NCBI RefSeq assembly: GCF_036245865.1
Contig: NZ_BTTW01000003.1
Coordinates: forward strand, 620,001 to 684,000
Direction: 5' to 3'
Origin: Corallococcus caeni
Lineage (GTDB): Bacteria; Myxococcota; Myxococcia; Myxococcales; Myxococcaceae
Length of the DNA stretch: 64,000 nt
The notes beneath the pieces were generated by a model, which was not told where the DNA came from, made no database searches, and worked only from the letters and a program-made list of their open reading frames with translations. Positions within the stretch are counted from its first letter, which is position 1; every line of letters starts with the position of its first letter. Below, piece by piece: positions 26,550 to 34,438 of this stretch. The position numbers and the translations under genes were made by a program.

Positions 26550-27452
26550 TCAAGGGGTGGGGCGAGCGTAAGGAGGCGGGAGGAACACCGCGCCGGGCTC
26601 CTTGCGGAACCAGGTGAGTTGCCGCTTGGCGTAGCGCCGGGTTTCCTGCGCGGTGTCGGCGATGGCCTCTTCGCGCGTCATCCGGCCCTCCACCACGGCG
26701 CGGGCCTGCACGTAGCCGACGCTGCGCATGGGAGCCGCGTCCGCGTAGCCCTGGTCCAACAGGGCCCGCGTCTCCTCCACGAGGCCGCGTGAGAACAGCG
26801 CCTCCGTGCGCGCGTTGATGGCCGCGTAGAGGGCCTCGCGCGGCGGTTCGAGCACGTACAACTGGAAGGGATAGCGGTCCGGCGCGAAGGCATGCGCGCG
26901 GCGGAACTCCGAAGCGGGGACGCCCGTCTGCGCATGGATCTCCAGCGCGCGGACGACGCGCACCAGGTCCTGCGTGGGCAGCTTCGCCGCGGTCTCCGGA
27001 TCCACCTCGGCCAGCCGGCGGTGCACGGCCTCCCTCCCCTGCTCCGCCGCGAGCGCCTCCAGCTCCGCGCGCAGCGAAGGCAGGGCACCGGGTGCGTCCA
27101 CCACGCCGTGCAGGAGGACGCGCAGGTACAGGCCGGTGCCGCCAACGACGAACACGGGCCGGCCCCGGGAGGCGATGTCCGCGATGGCCGCGTCGGCGCG
27201 GCGCTGGTATTCGGCGGCGGAGAAGGCCTCCAGCGGATCCACGCAGGAGACCAGGTGGTGCGGCACGGCGGCCAGCTCCTCGGCGGAAGGCTTGGCGGTG
27301 CCGATGTCGAAGGCGCGGTACACCTGCTGCGAATCCGCGCTGACGATCTCCCCGCCCGCGGCGCGAGCCCACTCGATGGCCAGCGCCGTCTTCCCCGACG
27401 CCGTGGGCCCAGCGATCACCGTCAAAGGCACCCGCGTCTCAGCCACCGTCAT
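26550..27452 (-). CDS. miaA: tRNA dimethylallyltransferase
   Basis: A 300-residue enzyme of the usual length. It adds a dimethylallyl group to A37 of tRNAs reading UNN codons. Key features are the P-loop IAGPTASGKTALAIEWA near the N-terminus, VSADSQQVYRAFDIGTAKP, VVGGTGLYLRVLL, and the C-terminal YAKRQLTWFRKEPG tRNA-contact segment. All family motifs are present. It lies 169 bases downstream of the HprK-like cassette on the same strand, probably as a separate unit. Confidence 0.95.
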   Translation of the reverse strand: MTVAETRVPLTVIAGPTASGKTALAIEWARAAGGEIVSADSQQVYRAFDIGTAKPSAEELAAVPHHLVSCVDPLEAFSAAEYQRRADAAIADIASRGRPVFVVGGTGLYLRVLLHGVVDAPGALPSLRAELEALAAEQGREAVHRRLAEVDPETAAKLPTQDLVRVVRALEIHAQTGVPASEFRRAHAFAPDRYPFQLYVLEPPREALYAAINARTEALFSRGLVEETRALLDQGYADAAPMRSVGYVQARAVVEGRMTREEAIADTAQETRRYAKRQLTWFRKEPGAVFLPPPYARPTP

Positions 27453-27621
27453 CCGCCTCCCACGCCCGCTGTAACGCAGACGCGAGGCAAGCGCGAGCCC
27501 TGCCAGGATCGCCGCCGCTTCCAGCCCGGTGCGCGCCGGGGTCCCGAGCGCGACTCCCTCGCAGGTCCCGGAGACTGTGGTCCCGTCGCGTCCGCATCCC
27601 GTCCACCGCGCTGGCCCTGTG

Positions 27622-28473
27622 CTATCGCGGTCCCGCCGCGGTCAGCCGAGCCCGCACCACGTCGGCCGCGCTGGCATCCCGCGCGAACACGAGCCGCGCG
27701 GTCTCCACGGACGACAGCACGCGCCCCGCCGCGCCCACCAGCACGCCCCGCCCCGCCGCAGTGGGCTCGGGCAGCATCGCGTTGAGCAGCAGCACGCGGG
27801 CCACTTCCCCCGCCCCCTGCGCTTCCCACCGCGAAGCCGCGTCCCAGCCCAGCGTGCCCACCGCGACGAGCGTCGCTTCTGCGGTCCGGGTCGGCACGTT
27901 CCAGGGCGTCCCCGCGGCCCTCCAGCCTCCACCCTCCACGGGCCACACCGCCACCAGCTCGTCCGCGAGCACCGTCCCGCCCGCGTCGCGCCACAGCCCG
28001 CCCAGGGTGCTCTTGCCCGCGCCGGAGTGCCCCACGAACAGCGCGGCCCGGCCCTCGTGCACCAGGCCCACGCCGTGGATCAACAGCCCGCCGCGCTTCG
28101 CCAGCGCGGACGCGAGCATCACCTTGATCACGTTCTCCACGGGGTACCGGCCGGATCCGATGACGTCCGCGTGGCTTCGGTCCTCGGAGAGCACCGCGGA
28201 GTATCCGGAGCCCTCCACCCGCAGCGTGCCGGAATCACCAGGCTCCAGTCGGGGCAGCTCCTGCACGGTGGGCGGAGCACTCGGGCTAAAAGGAGTCCGC
28301 ATCACCAGCCGGGCCTCCGCGGCCACGGCCTCCGGCGCGAGGAACGCGCCGAACACGCGCCGGAGCGGACCGGCGAGCGCCGCATCCTCCACCTCCAGCA
28401 CCACCGTCCACCCGGCCAGGGTGATCCGGAGCGCGCCTTCACGGGGACCCGCCAGGGGGTCCCCGCCGTTCAC
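27622..28473 (-). CDS. HPr-kinase-like (HprK C-terminal fold) protein of a peptide cassette
   Basis: The start is the GTG at 28473, which overlaps the stop codon of the 54-aa peptide as GTGA; a GGAG lies 8 bases upstream. The 283-residue product has an unassigned first 100 residues. It then has an HPr-kinase-like core: HGVGLVHEGRAALFVG leading into the P-loop GHSGAGKST (148-156), and an acidic DE at 171-172 (LADELVAV) where HprK has its catalytic acid pair. It lacks the full HprK signature, so it is an HprK-related kinase and not the PTS regulator. Related kinases phosphorylate lasso peptide precursors (PadeK, ThcoK). Here the coupled 54-aa peptide is the obvious candidate substrate; that is inference. 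Confidence 0.8.
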   Translation of the reverse strand: MNGGDPLAGPREGALRITLAGWTVVLEVEDAALAGPLRRVFGAFLAPEAVAAEARLVMRTPFSPSAPPTVQELPRLEPGDSGTLRVEGSGYSAVLSEDRSHADVIGSGRYPVENVIKVMLASALAKRGGLLIHGVGLVHEGRAALFVGHSGAGKSTLGGLWRDAGGTVLADELVAVWPVEGGGWRAAGTPWNVPTRTAEATLVAVGTLGWDAASRWEAQGAGEVARVLLLNAMLPEPTAAGRGVLVGAAGRVLSSVETARLVFARDASAADVVRARLTAAGPR

Positions 28474-28634
28474 GGCACGCACTCCGATTCGCCCGGGATG
28501 TTGCACGTGGACAGCTGCGCCAGCGCGACGAAGGGCTGCTCCCACAGGATGGCGGGAGGCACGTACACGGCGGGCGCGGCCGGCGGCTTCGGCACGGAGG
28601 GACCCGCGGGAGGCTGTGAAGGTCGTTGGCTCAC
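28470..28634 (-). CDS. 54-aa peptide, candidate modified-peptide precursor
   Basis: Too short for routine gene calls, but well supported. The GTG at 28634 has AGGTGG 8 bases upstream (28648-28643), and the TGA overlaps the kinase GTG by 4 bases. The peptide has a Pro/Ala-rich N-terminus (residues 4-22). Next comes AVYVPPAILWEQPF, in which Y24-x-x-P27-x-I29 matches the YxxP leader element recognised by PqqD-like domains in lasso and other RiPP systems. The C-terminal tail LSTCNIPGESECVP has C44 and C52 and possible Ser/Thr targets S42, T43 and S50. There is no signal peptide. The frame is the same as the upstream propeller gene, separated by its TAG; a second GTG at 28646 is possible but has no ribosome site. 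Confidence 0.7.
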   Translation of the reverse strand: MSQRPSQPPAGPSVPKPPAAPAVYVPPAILWEQPFVALAQLSTCNIPGESECVP

Positions 28635-28642
28635 GTGATGGC

Positions 28643-28648
28643 CCACCT
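28643..28648 (-). promoter_or_regulatory. ribosome binding site of the 54-aa peptide gene
   Basis: AGGTGG on the minus strand, overlapping the TAG stop of the propeller gene and 8 bases before the GTG start. It is what fixes the 54-residue reading instead of the upstream in-frame GTG. Confidence 0.6.
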
Positions 28649-31600
28649 AGAAGGGCACCGGGAAGGCACAGATTCGACCATCCGAGGACCCCACATGCAA
28701 CCGGCTTACGGTGTGGTCGATGGTCGGCGTGCCGATGGCCTGCGCCGGGCCCACCGTCACCTGCCCGGAGTCGAGGCCCGTGTCCAGCTCCAGCTGGTGC
28801 ACCTTGCCGTCCGAGCTGCCCACGTAGATGCGCGCCACGCCGTTCTGGTTGAGGGTGAAGGATCCGGCCGGGCCCGCGATGGCCGTCGACCACACCTGCA
28901 CCGGCACGTTGGTCGCGTCCATCTCATAGCGCTCCACCCTGCCGTCCGCCGTGCTCACCACGAAGCCCCGGCCCAGGGGCCGCGCGAAGTGGGTGAACGC
29001 CCGCGCCGTGGTGGGCCGCACGGTGACCGTCCAGGCCGTCGTGAACGTGGCCGGATTCACGCCGTACACCCGGCCGTCGTTGGCCGTGACGAGGATCTGG
29101 TTGCTCGTGGCGTTGCGGACCACGCCGAACTCCAGGTCGCCCAGCGCCAGCCGCGCCACCTCCGCGCCCGTGAGGCTGTTGAGCACGCGCAGTGTGGCGG
29201 TGCTCGTGCCCGACTTCGTCGCCACGTAGAGCCGGTTCGTCGTGTAGTCCACCAGCATTCCGCCGCTCACCATGCCCAGGTCCCCGGGCCGGTAGCGCCA
29301 GATGAGCGCGCCCGTGGCCGCGTTCAGCGCGACCACCTGGTTCTGCGCGGAGGTGTTGCGCGTGGCGAAGATCGCCAGGTCCACGTTCGAATACGTCGTC
29401 CGGTACTCCGGGTTCGCGTAGTCCAGCAGCTGCGTCACCGGGAACGAGCTGATGTTCCCCAGCCCCAGCGTCGTGTTCTTCCACAGGAACTCACCCGTGG
29501 CCGCGTTGAGCACCGCCGGCACGCCGGCCTGGTCGCCCACGACGATCCACTGCTGCCCGGGCCGGCCCAGCAGCGGCACCACCGGGAAGCGGCTGCCAAT
29601 CAGGCCCGTCATCTTCACCGGCCGGAAGCGCTCCGCGCCGTCCTCGGACGGGTTCACGGTGTTCGTGAGCGAGCCCACCACGGAGTCGTTGAAGGAACTG
29701 AAGATGCCCACGCCCAGCTCGGTGACGGGCTGCTGCAGCGTGGACAGGCCCACCGAGTAGCACCACAGCGGGTTGCCCGCCACGCGCGCCCGGGGCGTGA
29801 CCAGCAGGCCCTGCGAGGTGGGCTGGTTGCCCGGGCCGTACCGGAACTCGTCATCCGCGTTGAACACGCGGTAGACGTACGTCGTGCCGTTCGTCACCGC
29901 CGTGTCCGTGAAGGACGACGCGGAGCTGAACTCGTCCGAGTACGCCACCGTCGCGTTGCCCAGTGCTTCCCCCACCGCGTAGCGCACGCCGCTGGTCGGC
30001 GCGGTGTTGGGCGTCGCCCCCTGCGCGCGCAGCACCAGGGTGCCGCCGTGGTTGAAGGGGTTGTCCCAGGTGAGCGTCACGCTGCCGTCGCGGGCCACGC
30101 CGGTGAGGCGCGCCACGTCCGGGGCCGTGGTCACCGCGAGCAGCGTCAGCGTCGCCTCCACGCGGATGCGAGGATCGTTCCAGCCCTGGTTCAGCTCCAG
30201 GCGGTGGCGGAACGCCGTGTCCGCGGGGACGGCGGTGAAGCCCGAATAGGTGATGCGGAAGGTGGCGTCGCCGCCCACCGGAATGCCGGTCTCCGACTCC
30301 CAGAGGTAGCCGGCCGCGTCCGAGGAGACGATCCAGTCCCCGAACGCCTGCGGCCCCGAAGCGGCCACCGCGAAGTAGTTCACCGCGGGCTTGAACAGCT
30401 TCACCTCGTAGATGGGCAGCGCGCCCCGGTTCTGCACCGTGTACGCCACCGTCACGCTCGTGGCCGCGGTGGACACCGTCTCCTGGCTCAGCCGCACGCG
30501 GTGCTCCACGATGCGGCCCTTGCGCGCGGTGACCAGGTCCCCCGCCACCGCCGAGCCGTTGAGCGTCCCGTCCACCTGCGCCTGGAACTGGTAGCTGGCG
30601 CCGGGCGTGCCCGACACCTGGTAGCGCCACGTGAACTGCGCGGAGGCCCCGGGCGCCAGCTGCGCCACGCTCTCCGGCGACGGGCCGGACACGAGCGTCG
30701 CCGCCGCGCTGCCCAGCCGCACCGGCGCGCGCGGGCGCACCTGTGTGTACGAACTCGTGGTGGACGCGTTGAACACCGTCATGCGCAGCGTCACCTGATC
30801 ACCGATGAAAGCGTCCACGACGTCCATGTCCGCCGTCGCGACCAGGTTGCCAACGTCCGCCATGGGCGATTCCGCGAGCGGAGCGTTGGAGGCATTGTTG
30901 GACGTGCGCGCCCGGACGCGCGCGGCCACGGCGCCGGCGGCGGTGGGCCTGAGATTGACAGCGAAGACGCCCGCGGACCGCACGGCCACGGTCTTGCTGC
31001 CGTCCTTGCTCACGGTCGTGAGGGGCACGCTGGTCGTGGAGGTGGGGTTGTCCACGGTCACGTTCGTCGCCGCGCCGGTGCCGCGGTTCTCCACCACCAC
31101 GCGCGCCACGGTGGCGCCGTTGACCGCCAGCACGCGCGGCAGCAGCGTCACGTTCGTGGCCAGGATGGCGCGCGTCCACGGGGTCATGTTGTTGACGTTG
31201 TACGTGTAGTTCGTGCCGTCACACTGGTCGCGGGCGTACGTCCCCGCCACCAGGCGCTCGGTGGTCCCGTCGGTGGCGCGGTCCGCCGGGGCCACCACGT
31301 TCAGCACGAAGCGCGCGGCCTCGTTGCGCGCCAGGCCGCGCCCGTTGTCCACGCAGCCCAGCGTGGACTGGAACGTGATGCGCCGCTCGTTGGAGTCGAC
31401 GTACTCGACCTTCCAGTTCGGGTTCTCCTCCGCGGGAAGGCCGCCCAGCAACTGGTAGCCCGCCGGCAGGACGAACGACACCTCCGACAGGCGCGCATCG
31501 ACCGAGGCCGCCGCCGTGTTGGTGACCTCCACGACGAGCTCGGACGCGTCGCCCATCACCACCCGCGCCACCGTCTCTCCGGTGGCGGGGACGGGGCGCG

Positions 31601-31670
31601 CGGTCCAGGTCTGGGAGAAGCCCACCGCGGGCAACAGCACGGCGGCGAGCGCGAGGATGCGGACGTTCAT
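28647..31670 (-). CDS. exported protein with Ig/CARDB-like, FN3-like and PQQ-type beta-propeller domains
   Basis: The start is the ATG at 31670, followed by a signal peptide (MNVRILALAAVLLPAVGFSQ) and preceded by GAGG. The 1007-residue protein has Asn/Thr-rich Ig-like repeats of the DUF11/CARDB kind up to about residue 510 (ELVVEVTNTAAASVDA, VVVENRGTGAATNVTVDNP). An FN3-like domain follows (VTLTWDNPFNHGGTLVLRA to GTTYVYRVFNAD). The last 370 residues are PQQ-like propeller blades (VVALNAATGALIWRYRPGD, RIYVGSSDGKVHQLELDTG, LHVGSSDGRICAF). It is probably surface or periplasmic. No PQQ enzyme residues are evident, so it is likely a structural or binding propeller. It lies 13 bases after the lipoprotein gene and directly before the peptide gene. 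Confidence 0.82.
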   Translation of the reverse strand: MNVRILALAAVLLPAVGFSQTWTARPVPATGETVARVVMGDASELVVEVTNTAAASVDARLSEVSFVLPAGYQLLGGLPAEENPNWKVEYVDSNERRITFQSTLGCVDNGRGLARNEAARFVLNVVAPADRATDGTTERLVAGTYARDQCDGTNYTYNVNNMTPWTRAILATNVTLLPRVLAVNGATVARVVVENRGTGAATNVTVDNPTSTTSVPLTTVSKDGSKTVAVRSAGVFAVNLRPTAAGAVAARVRARTSNNASNAPLAESPMADVGNLVATADMDVVDAFIGDQVTLRMTVFNASTTSSYTQVRPRAPVRLGSAAATLVSGPSPESVAQLAPGASAQFTWRYQVSGTPGASYQFQAQVDGTLNGSAVAGDLVTARKGRIVEHRVRLSQETVSTAATSVTVAYTVQNRGALPIYEVKLFKPAVNYFAVAASGPQAFGDWIVSSDAAGYLWESETGIPVGGDATFRITYSGFTAVPADTAFRHRLELNQGWNDPRIRVEATLTLLAVTTAPDVARLTGVARDGSVTLTWDNPFNHGGTLVLRAQGATPNTAPTSGVRYAVGEALGNATVAYSDEFSSASSFTDTAVTNGTTYVYRVFNADDEFRYGPGNQPTSQGLLVTPRARVAGNPLWCYSVGLSTLQQPVTELGVGIFSSFNDSVVGSLTNTVNPSEDGAERFRPVKMTGLIGSRFPVVPLLGRPGQQWIVVGDQAGVPAVLNAATGEFLWKNTTLGLGNISSFPVTQLLDYANPEYRTTYSNVDLAIFATRNTSAQNQVVALNAATGALIWRYRPGDLGMVSGGMLVDYTTNRLYVATKSGTSTATLRVLNSLTGAEVARLALGDLEFGVVRNATSNQILVTANDGRVYGVNPATFTTAWTVTVRPTTARAFTHFARPLGRGFVVSTADGRVERYEMDATNVPVQVWSTAIAGPAGSFTLNQNGVARIYVGSSDGKVHQLELDTGLDSGQVTVGPAQAIGTPTIDHTVSRLHVGSSDGRICAFPVPF

Positions 31671-31683
31671 GGCGTGCCTCACG

Positions 31684-32256
31684 TCACGGCTCCAGGGTGA
31701 AGGACGCGGCGGCCAGCTGCGCCCCATCCAGGAAGAAGCGCACCTGCCAGGTGCCCGTCATGCGCGTCATGGACACCGGCGTGCCCGCCACCGGCAGCGA
31801 ATAGCGCAGCGTGCGCGTCTCCTCCGGCGGAGCCTCCACCGTGGCGCTCCGCTTCTCGTACGGACGCCCGCCCGGCGCGATGAACTCCACGTCCACCTGG
31901 CCCTTGGTCCGCACGCCGCTCACCACGAAGTCCACGTCCACCTGCTGCACCTCGGACAGGGCCGTGGGCTCCGAGCCCGCGCCCACCACCACCGCGCTCC
32001 CGGAGGGAGTCGGCAGCGGCGCCGGAGGCGGCTCCTCCTCCACGACCTCCGGAGGCGGCTCCTCGTCCCCGGAGGCCTGCGGCGGCGGCCTCGCCACGCT
32101 CCCGCCACCGGCCAGCACGTCCGTCGGATCCACGGGGGTGACGGAGCCGCTGCCCGGCCCCGGCTTCACGGCCGGCGGCGGCAGGGGGGACACCCCTTCC
32201 GAGCACGCCGACAGCACCACCGCACCCGCCAGCACCGCCACGAGCGCCCGCATCAT
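31684..32256 (-). CDS. lipoprotein of the peptide cassette
   Basis: The start is the first ATG of ATGATG at 32256, whose A overlaps the PqqD-like gene stop (ATGA) and which has GGAGG 4 bases upstream. The 190-residue product has a lipoprotein signal (VAVLAGAVVLSAC, lipobox LSAC). A Pro/Glu-rich linker follows (EEPPPEVVEEEPPPAPLP), then a C-terminal beta-rich domain (VDVDFVVSGVRTKGQVDVEF, MTGTWQVRFFLDG). It is probably outer-membrane anchored and could partner the large exported propeller protein encoded next. No family is recognised. Confidence 0.78.
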   Translation of the reverse strand: MMRALVAVLAGAVVLSACSEGVSPLPPPAVKPGPGSGSVTPVDPTDVLAGGGSVARPPPQASGDEEPPPEVVEEEPPPAPLPTPSGSAVVVGAGSEPTALSEVQQVDVDFVVSGVRTKGQVDVEFIAPGGRPYEKRSATVEAPPEETRTLRYSLPVAGTPVSMTRMTGTWQVRFFLDGAQLAAASFTLEP

Positions 32257-32567
32257 GTGTCCTCCAGAGGCGCGGCACCGGCCGGCGCGCGCACTTCGTC
32301 CAACAGCCCCCGCCGCTGAAGCTCCGCGAGGAAGCGCAGCGTGTCGGTCAGCACCGGACCGACGTCGGTCGAAAATTCGGCAGCCACCTGCTCCGCCACC
32401 GCCCGGGCCGTGCGCTGTCCGTCGCACAGGGCCCAGATGCGCGCCGCCGTCGGGTTGAGCCCGCGCAGCGTGCGCCCCTCCGCGTCCAGCACCAGGAAGT
32501 CCGCGCCAAAGCCTTCCCCCGAGGTCCCCGCACGCCGCCGGGGAACGCTGCCCTCCTGGAAGCTCAT
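32253..32567 (-). CDS. PqqD-like peptide-binding protein
   Basis: The ATG at 32567 overlaps the peptidase stop (ATGA). The 104-residue product is a PqqD-type winged helix: FLVLDAEGRTLRGLNPTAARIWALCDGQ, then AVAEQVAAEF and LRFLAELQRRGLLDEV. PqqD domains (RiPP recognition elements) hold leader peptides for modifying enzymes. A PqqD protein in an operon with a short YxxP peptide and an HprK-like kinase is consistent with that job. There is no PqqA, PqqB, PqqC or PqqE here, so it is not PQQ biosynthesis. Confidence 0.85.
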   Translation of the reverse strand: MSFQEGSVPRRRAGTSGEGFGADFLVLDAEGRTLRGLNPTAARIWALCDGQRTARAVAEQVAAEFSTDVGPVLTDTLRFLAELQRRGLLDEVRAPAGAAPLEDT

Positions 32568-32974
32568 GCGCGGCCCGTCCTTCCCAGCCACGCGGCCACC
32601 TGGCGCTTCACCGTCGCGCGCCAGCGGCCCACGAGCCGCGGCCCCACGTCCCAGCGCTCCACGTCCAGCAGCGCGCCGCCCCGGCGCACACGCCGGGCCC
32701 GCCCGAGGATACGGAAGAGAGGCAGCGGCGGATCTTCCGCGCCGCCATTGTCCCCGCGAAGCGCGCAGAAGCTGCCGTCACACCAGCGCACCCGGTGCAG
32801 CACCAGCGAGGACTCGAAGCGCGCCAGCACCACCTCACCGGGGCGCGGCGCCTCCACCAGCGGCTCCACCTCCGCCACGTCCCCCGCGCGCAACGACGGC
32901 CACATGCTGTCCCCGGCCACGGGGATCCAACGCGGGCCATCGATCACGGAGGCGGGCTGGGGAGCGCTCGACAT
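32564..32974 (-). CDS. minimal S26/S24-type Ser/His peptidase
   Basis: The start is the ATG at 32974; a longer frame to 33028 is possible. The 136-residue product carries WIPVAGDSMWPSLRAGDVAEVEP with nucleophile S23, and VLHRV with H60, followed by LRGDNGGAEDP. The serine plus histidine (not lysine) pattern is that of the archaeal/ER/SipW-like signal peptidases (S26B). No hydrophobic membrane anchor is present, which is unusual for a signal peptidase. In this operon it could cut the leader of the 54-aa peptide, or process exported partners; both are inference. It is the first gene of the cassette. Confidence 0.78.
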   Translation of the reverse strand: MSSAPQPASVIDGPRWIPVAGDSMWPSLRAGDVAEVEPLVEAPRPGEVVLARFESSLVLHRVRWCDGSFCALRGDNGGAEDPPLPLFRILGRARRVRRGGALLDVERWDVGPRLVGRWRATVKRQVAAWLGRTGRA

Positions 32975-33040
32975 TGACGAAGCAATGTACCCCAACCTCT
33001 CAACCTCCGCGAATCCCCACGCCTTCATTCCCCCAGCGAT

Positions 33041-33078
33041 TCCCGGGACTTACGATGCTTAACACCTTTACTCCCGGG
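33041..33078 (-). promoter_or_regulatory. A/T-rich segment flanked by TCCCGGG repeats, possible cassette promoter
   Basis: Two TCCCGGG copies (33041-33047 and 33072-33078) start 31 bases apart, about three helical turns. They enclose a distinctly A/T-rich stretch (ACTTACGATGCTTAACACC), uncommon in this genome. It lies 67-104 bases before the start of the first cassette gene and after hisS. No confident -35/-10 pair was found, so regulatory function is a guess. Confidence 0.3.
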
Positions 33079-33145
33079 TTTTCAGGGAAGACAGGCCGCC
33101 CCCCTCCCCTCCGGCCAGGCGCGTCATGCCGGAGGGGCTGTTGGA

Positions 33146-34438
33146 TCAGCAAACGGGAGCGGTGGCCGGGGCTTGCTGCTGGGCGCGCACGGTGGCGGCC
33201 ACGTTGTCCAGGGCCACCGGGATGGGCTCGCCGCCCGCCATGGGCTTGAGCTTTGCCTGGCCGCTCTGGCGCTCCTGCTCGCCCAGCACCAGGGTGAAGC
33301 GGGCACCGGACTTGTCCGCGCGCTTCATCTGGCTCTTGAGGCTGCCGCCGCGCGTGTCGAAGTCCACCTTCAGCCCCTCGCGGCGCAGGCGGCTGGCCAG
33401 CGCCAGGCCCTCGTCCTGCGAGCCCTCGTCCGCCACGGCGATGAACAGGTCCGGCTGCTGGGTGAACGTCTTGCCGCTCTCTTTCAGGAGCAGCACCAGC
33501 CGGTCCAGGCCCATGGCGTAGCCCACCGCGGGCACGTCCGGCCCGCCCAGGCCCTTCATCATCTTGTCGTAGCGCCCGCCGCCGCCCACCGTGCTGGCGG
33601 TGCCCAGCGCGGGGTGCGAGGCGATGAACTCGAAGACGGTGCGCGTGTAGTAGTCCAGGCCTCGCACCAGCCGGTGGTTCACCACGTACTTGATGCCCAG
33701 CACGCCCAGCTTGCGCTGCAGGTCCGTGAAGTGCGCGCGGCACGGCTCGCACAGGAACTCCAGCACGTTGGGCCCGGCCGCGGCCACCGCCTGGCACTTC
33801 TCGTTCTTGCAGTCCAGGACGCGCAGCGGGTTGCGCTCCAGCCGCTGCTGGCAGTCCGCGCACAGCTCTTCCCGGTGCGCGTTGAGGTACTCCACCAGCC
33901 TGGCGTGGTACGCGGGCCGGCAGTTGTCGTCGCCCAGCGAGTTGATGTTCAGGGTGACGTCCGTGAGGCCCAGGGCCTCCAGGAACTGCACCACCACGTC
34001 CATCAGCTCCGCGTCCTGCGCGGGCTCCTTCGCGCCGTACGCCTCCGCGCCAATCTGGGAGAACTGGCGGTAGCGGCCCGTCTTCATCCGCTCGTAGCGG
34101 AACATGGGCCCCATGTAGAACCAGCGCGACACCGGCTCCTGGTTGTTCACCGAGTGCTCGATGTACGCGCGCGCCGCGGGCGCGGTGCCCTCCGGACGCA
34201 GGGACAGGCTGCGGCCGCCCTTGTCCTCGAAGGTGTACATCTCCTTGCCGACGATGTCCGTCTCCTCGCCCACGCTGCGCACGAAGAGGGCGGTGTCCTC
34301 CACCATCGGCGTGCGCACCTCGCCGTAGCCGAAGCGGCCGAACAGCGTGCGCGCGGTGGACTCCACGAACTGCCAGACCTCGATTTCGCCCGGCAGAAGG
34401 TCGTTCATCCCCTTCACGCCGTTGATCTTCTGGCTCAC
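33146..34438 (-). CDS. hisS: histidyl-tRNA synthetase
   Basis: A 430-residue class II aminoacyl-tRNA synthetase of normal length. Markers are GMNDLLPGEIEVWQFVE at the N-terminus (motif 1 region), motif 2 LRPEGTAPAARAYIEH, the histidine-binding HisA loop LVRGLDYYTRTVFEF, GGGGRYD, and AVGYAMGLDRLVLL (motif 3), then the anticodon-binding C-terminal domain. A four-cysteine cluster (CADCQ...CKNEKC...CEPC) in the insertion domain suggests zinc binding. Its ATG overlaps the psd stop as ATGA, so the two are probably translated together. Confidence 0.96.
   Translation of the reverse strand: MSQKINGVKGMNDLLPGEIEVWQFVESTARTLFGRFGYGEVRTPMVEDTALFVRSVGEETDIVGKEMYTFEDKGGRSLSLRPEGTAPAARAYIEHSVNNQEPVSRWFYMGPMFRYERMKTGRYRQFSQIGAEAYGAKEPAQDAELMDVVVQFLEALGLTDVTLNINSLGDDNCRPAYHARLVEYLNAHREELCADCQQRLERNPLRVLDCKNEKCQAVAAAGPNVLEFLCEPCRAHFTDLQRKLGVLGIKYVVNHRLVRGLDYYTRTVFEFIASHPALGTASTVGGGGRYDKMMKGLGGPDVPAVGYAMGLDRLVLLLKESGKTFTQQPDLFIAVADEGSQDEGLALASRLRREGLKVDFDTRGGSLKSQMKRADKSGARFTLVLGEQERQSGQAKLKPMAGGEPIPVALDNVAATVRAQQQAPATAPVC

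Noticed and set aside
27622-28473. HPr kinase/phosphorylase of the PTS
   Set aside because: The N-terminal domain and the full HprK signature are missing and no HPr or PTS gene is adjacent; only the C-terminal kinase core is shared.
28626-31700. A 1024-codon plus-strand frame opposite the propeller protein
   Set aside because: Antisense to a protein with a signal peptide and repeated blades; no domain of its own.
32253-32567. PqqD-like gene as part of pyrroloquinoline quinone biosynthesis
   Set aside because: No pqqA, pqqB, pqqC or pqqE nearby; the neighbours are a peptidase, lipoprotein, propeller and kinase. The PQQ-like propeller is structural and does not prove PQQ use.
33000-33028. A possible sigma-54 promoter (TTGGGG...TTGC) before the S26-type peptidase
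   Set aside because: The spacing between the GG and GC elements is wrong for the -24/-12 consensus.
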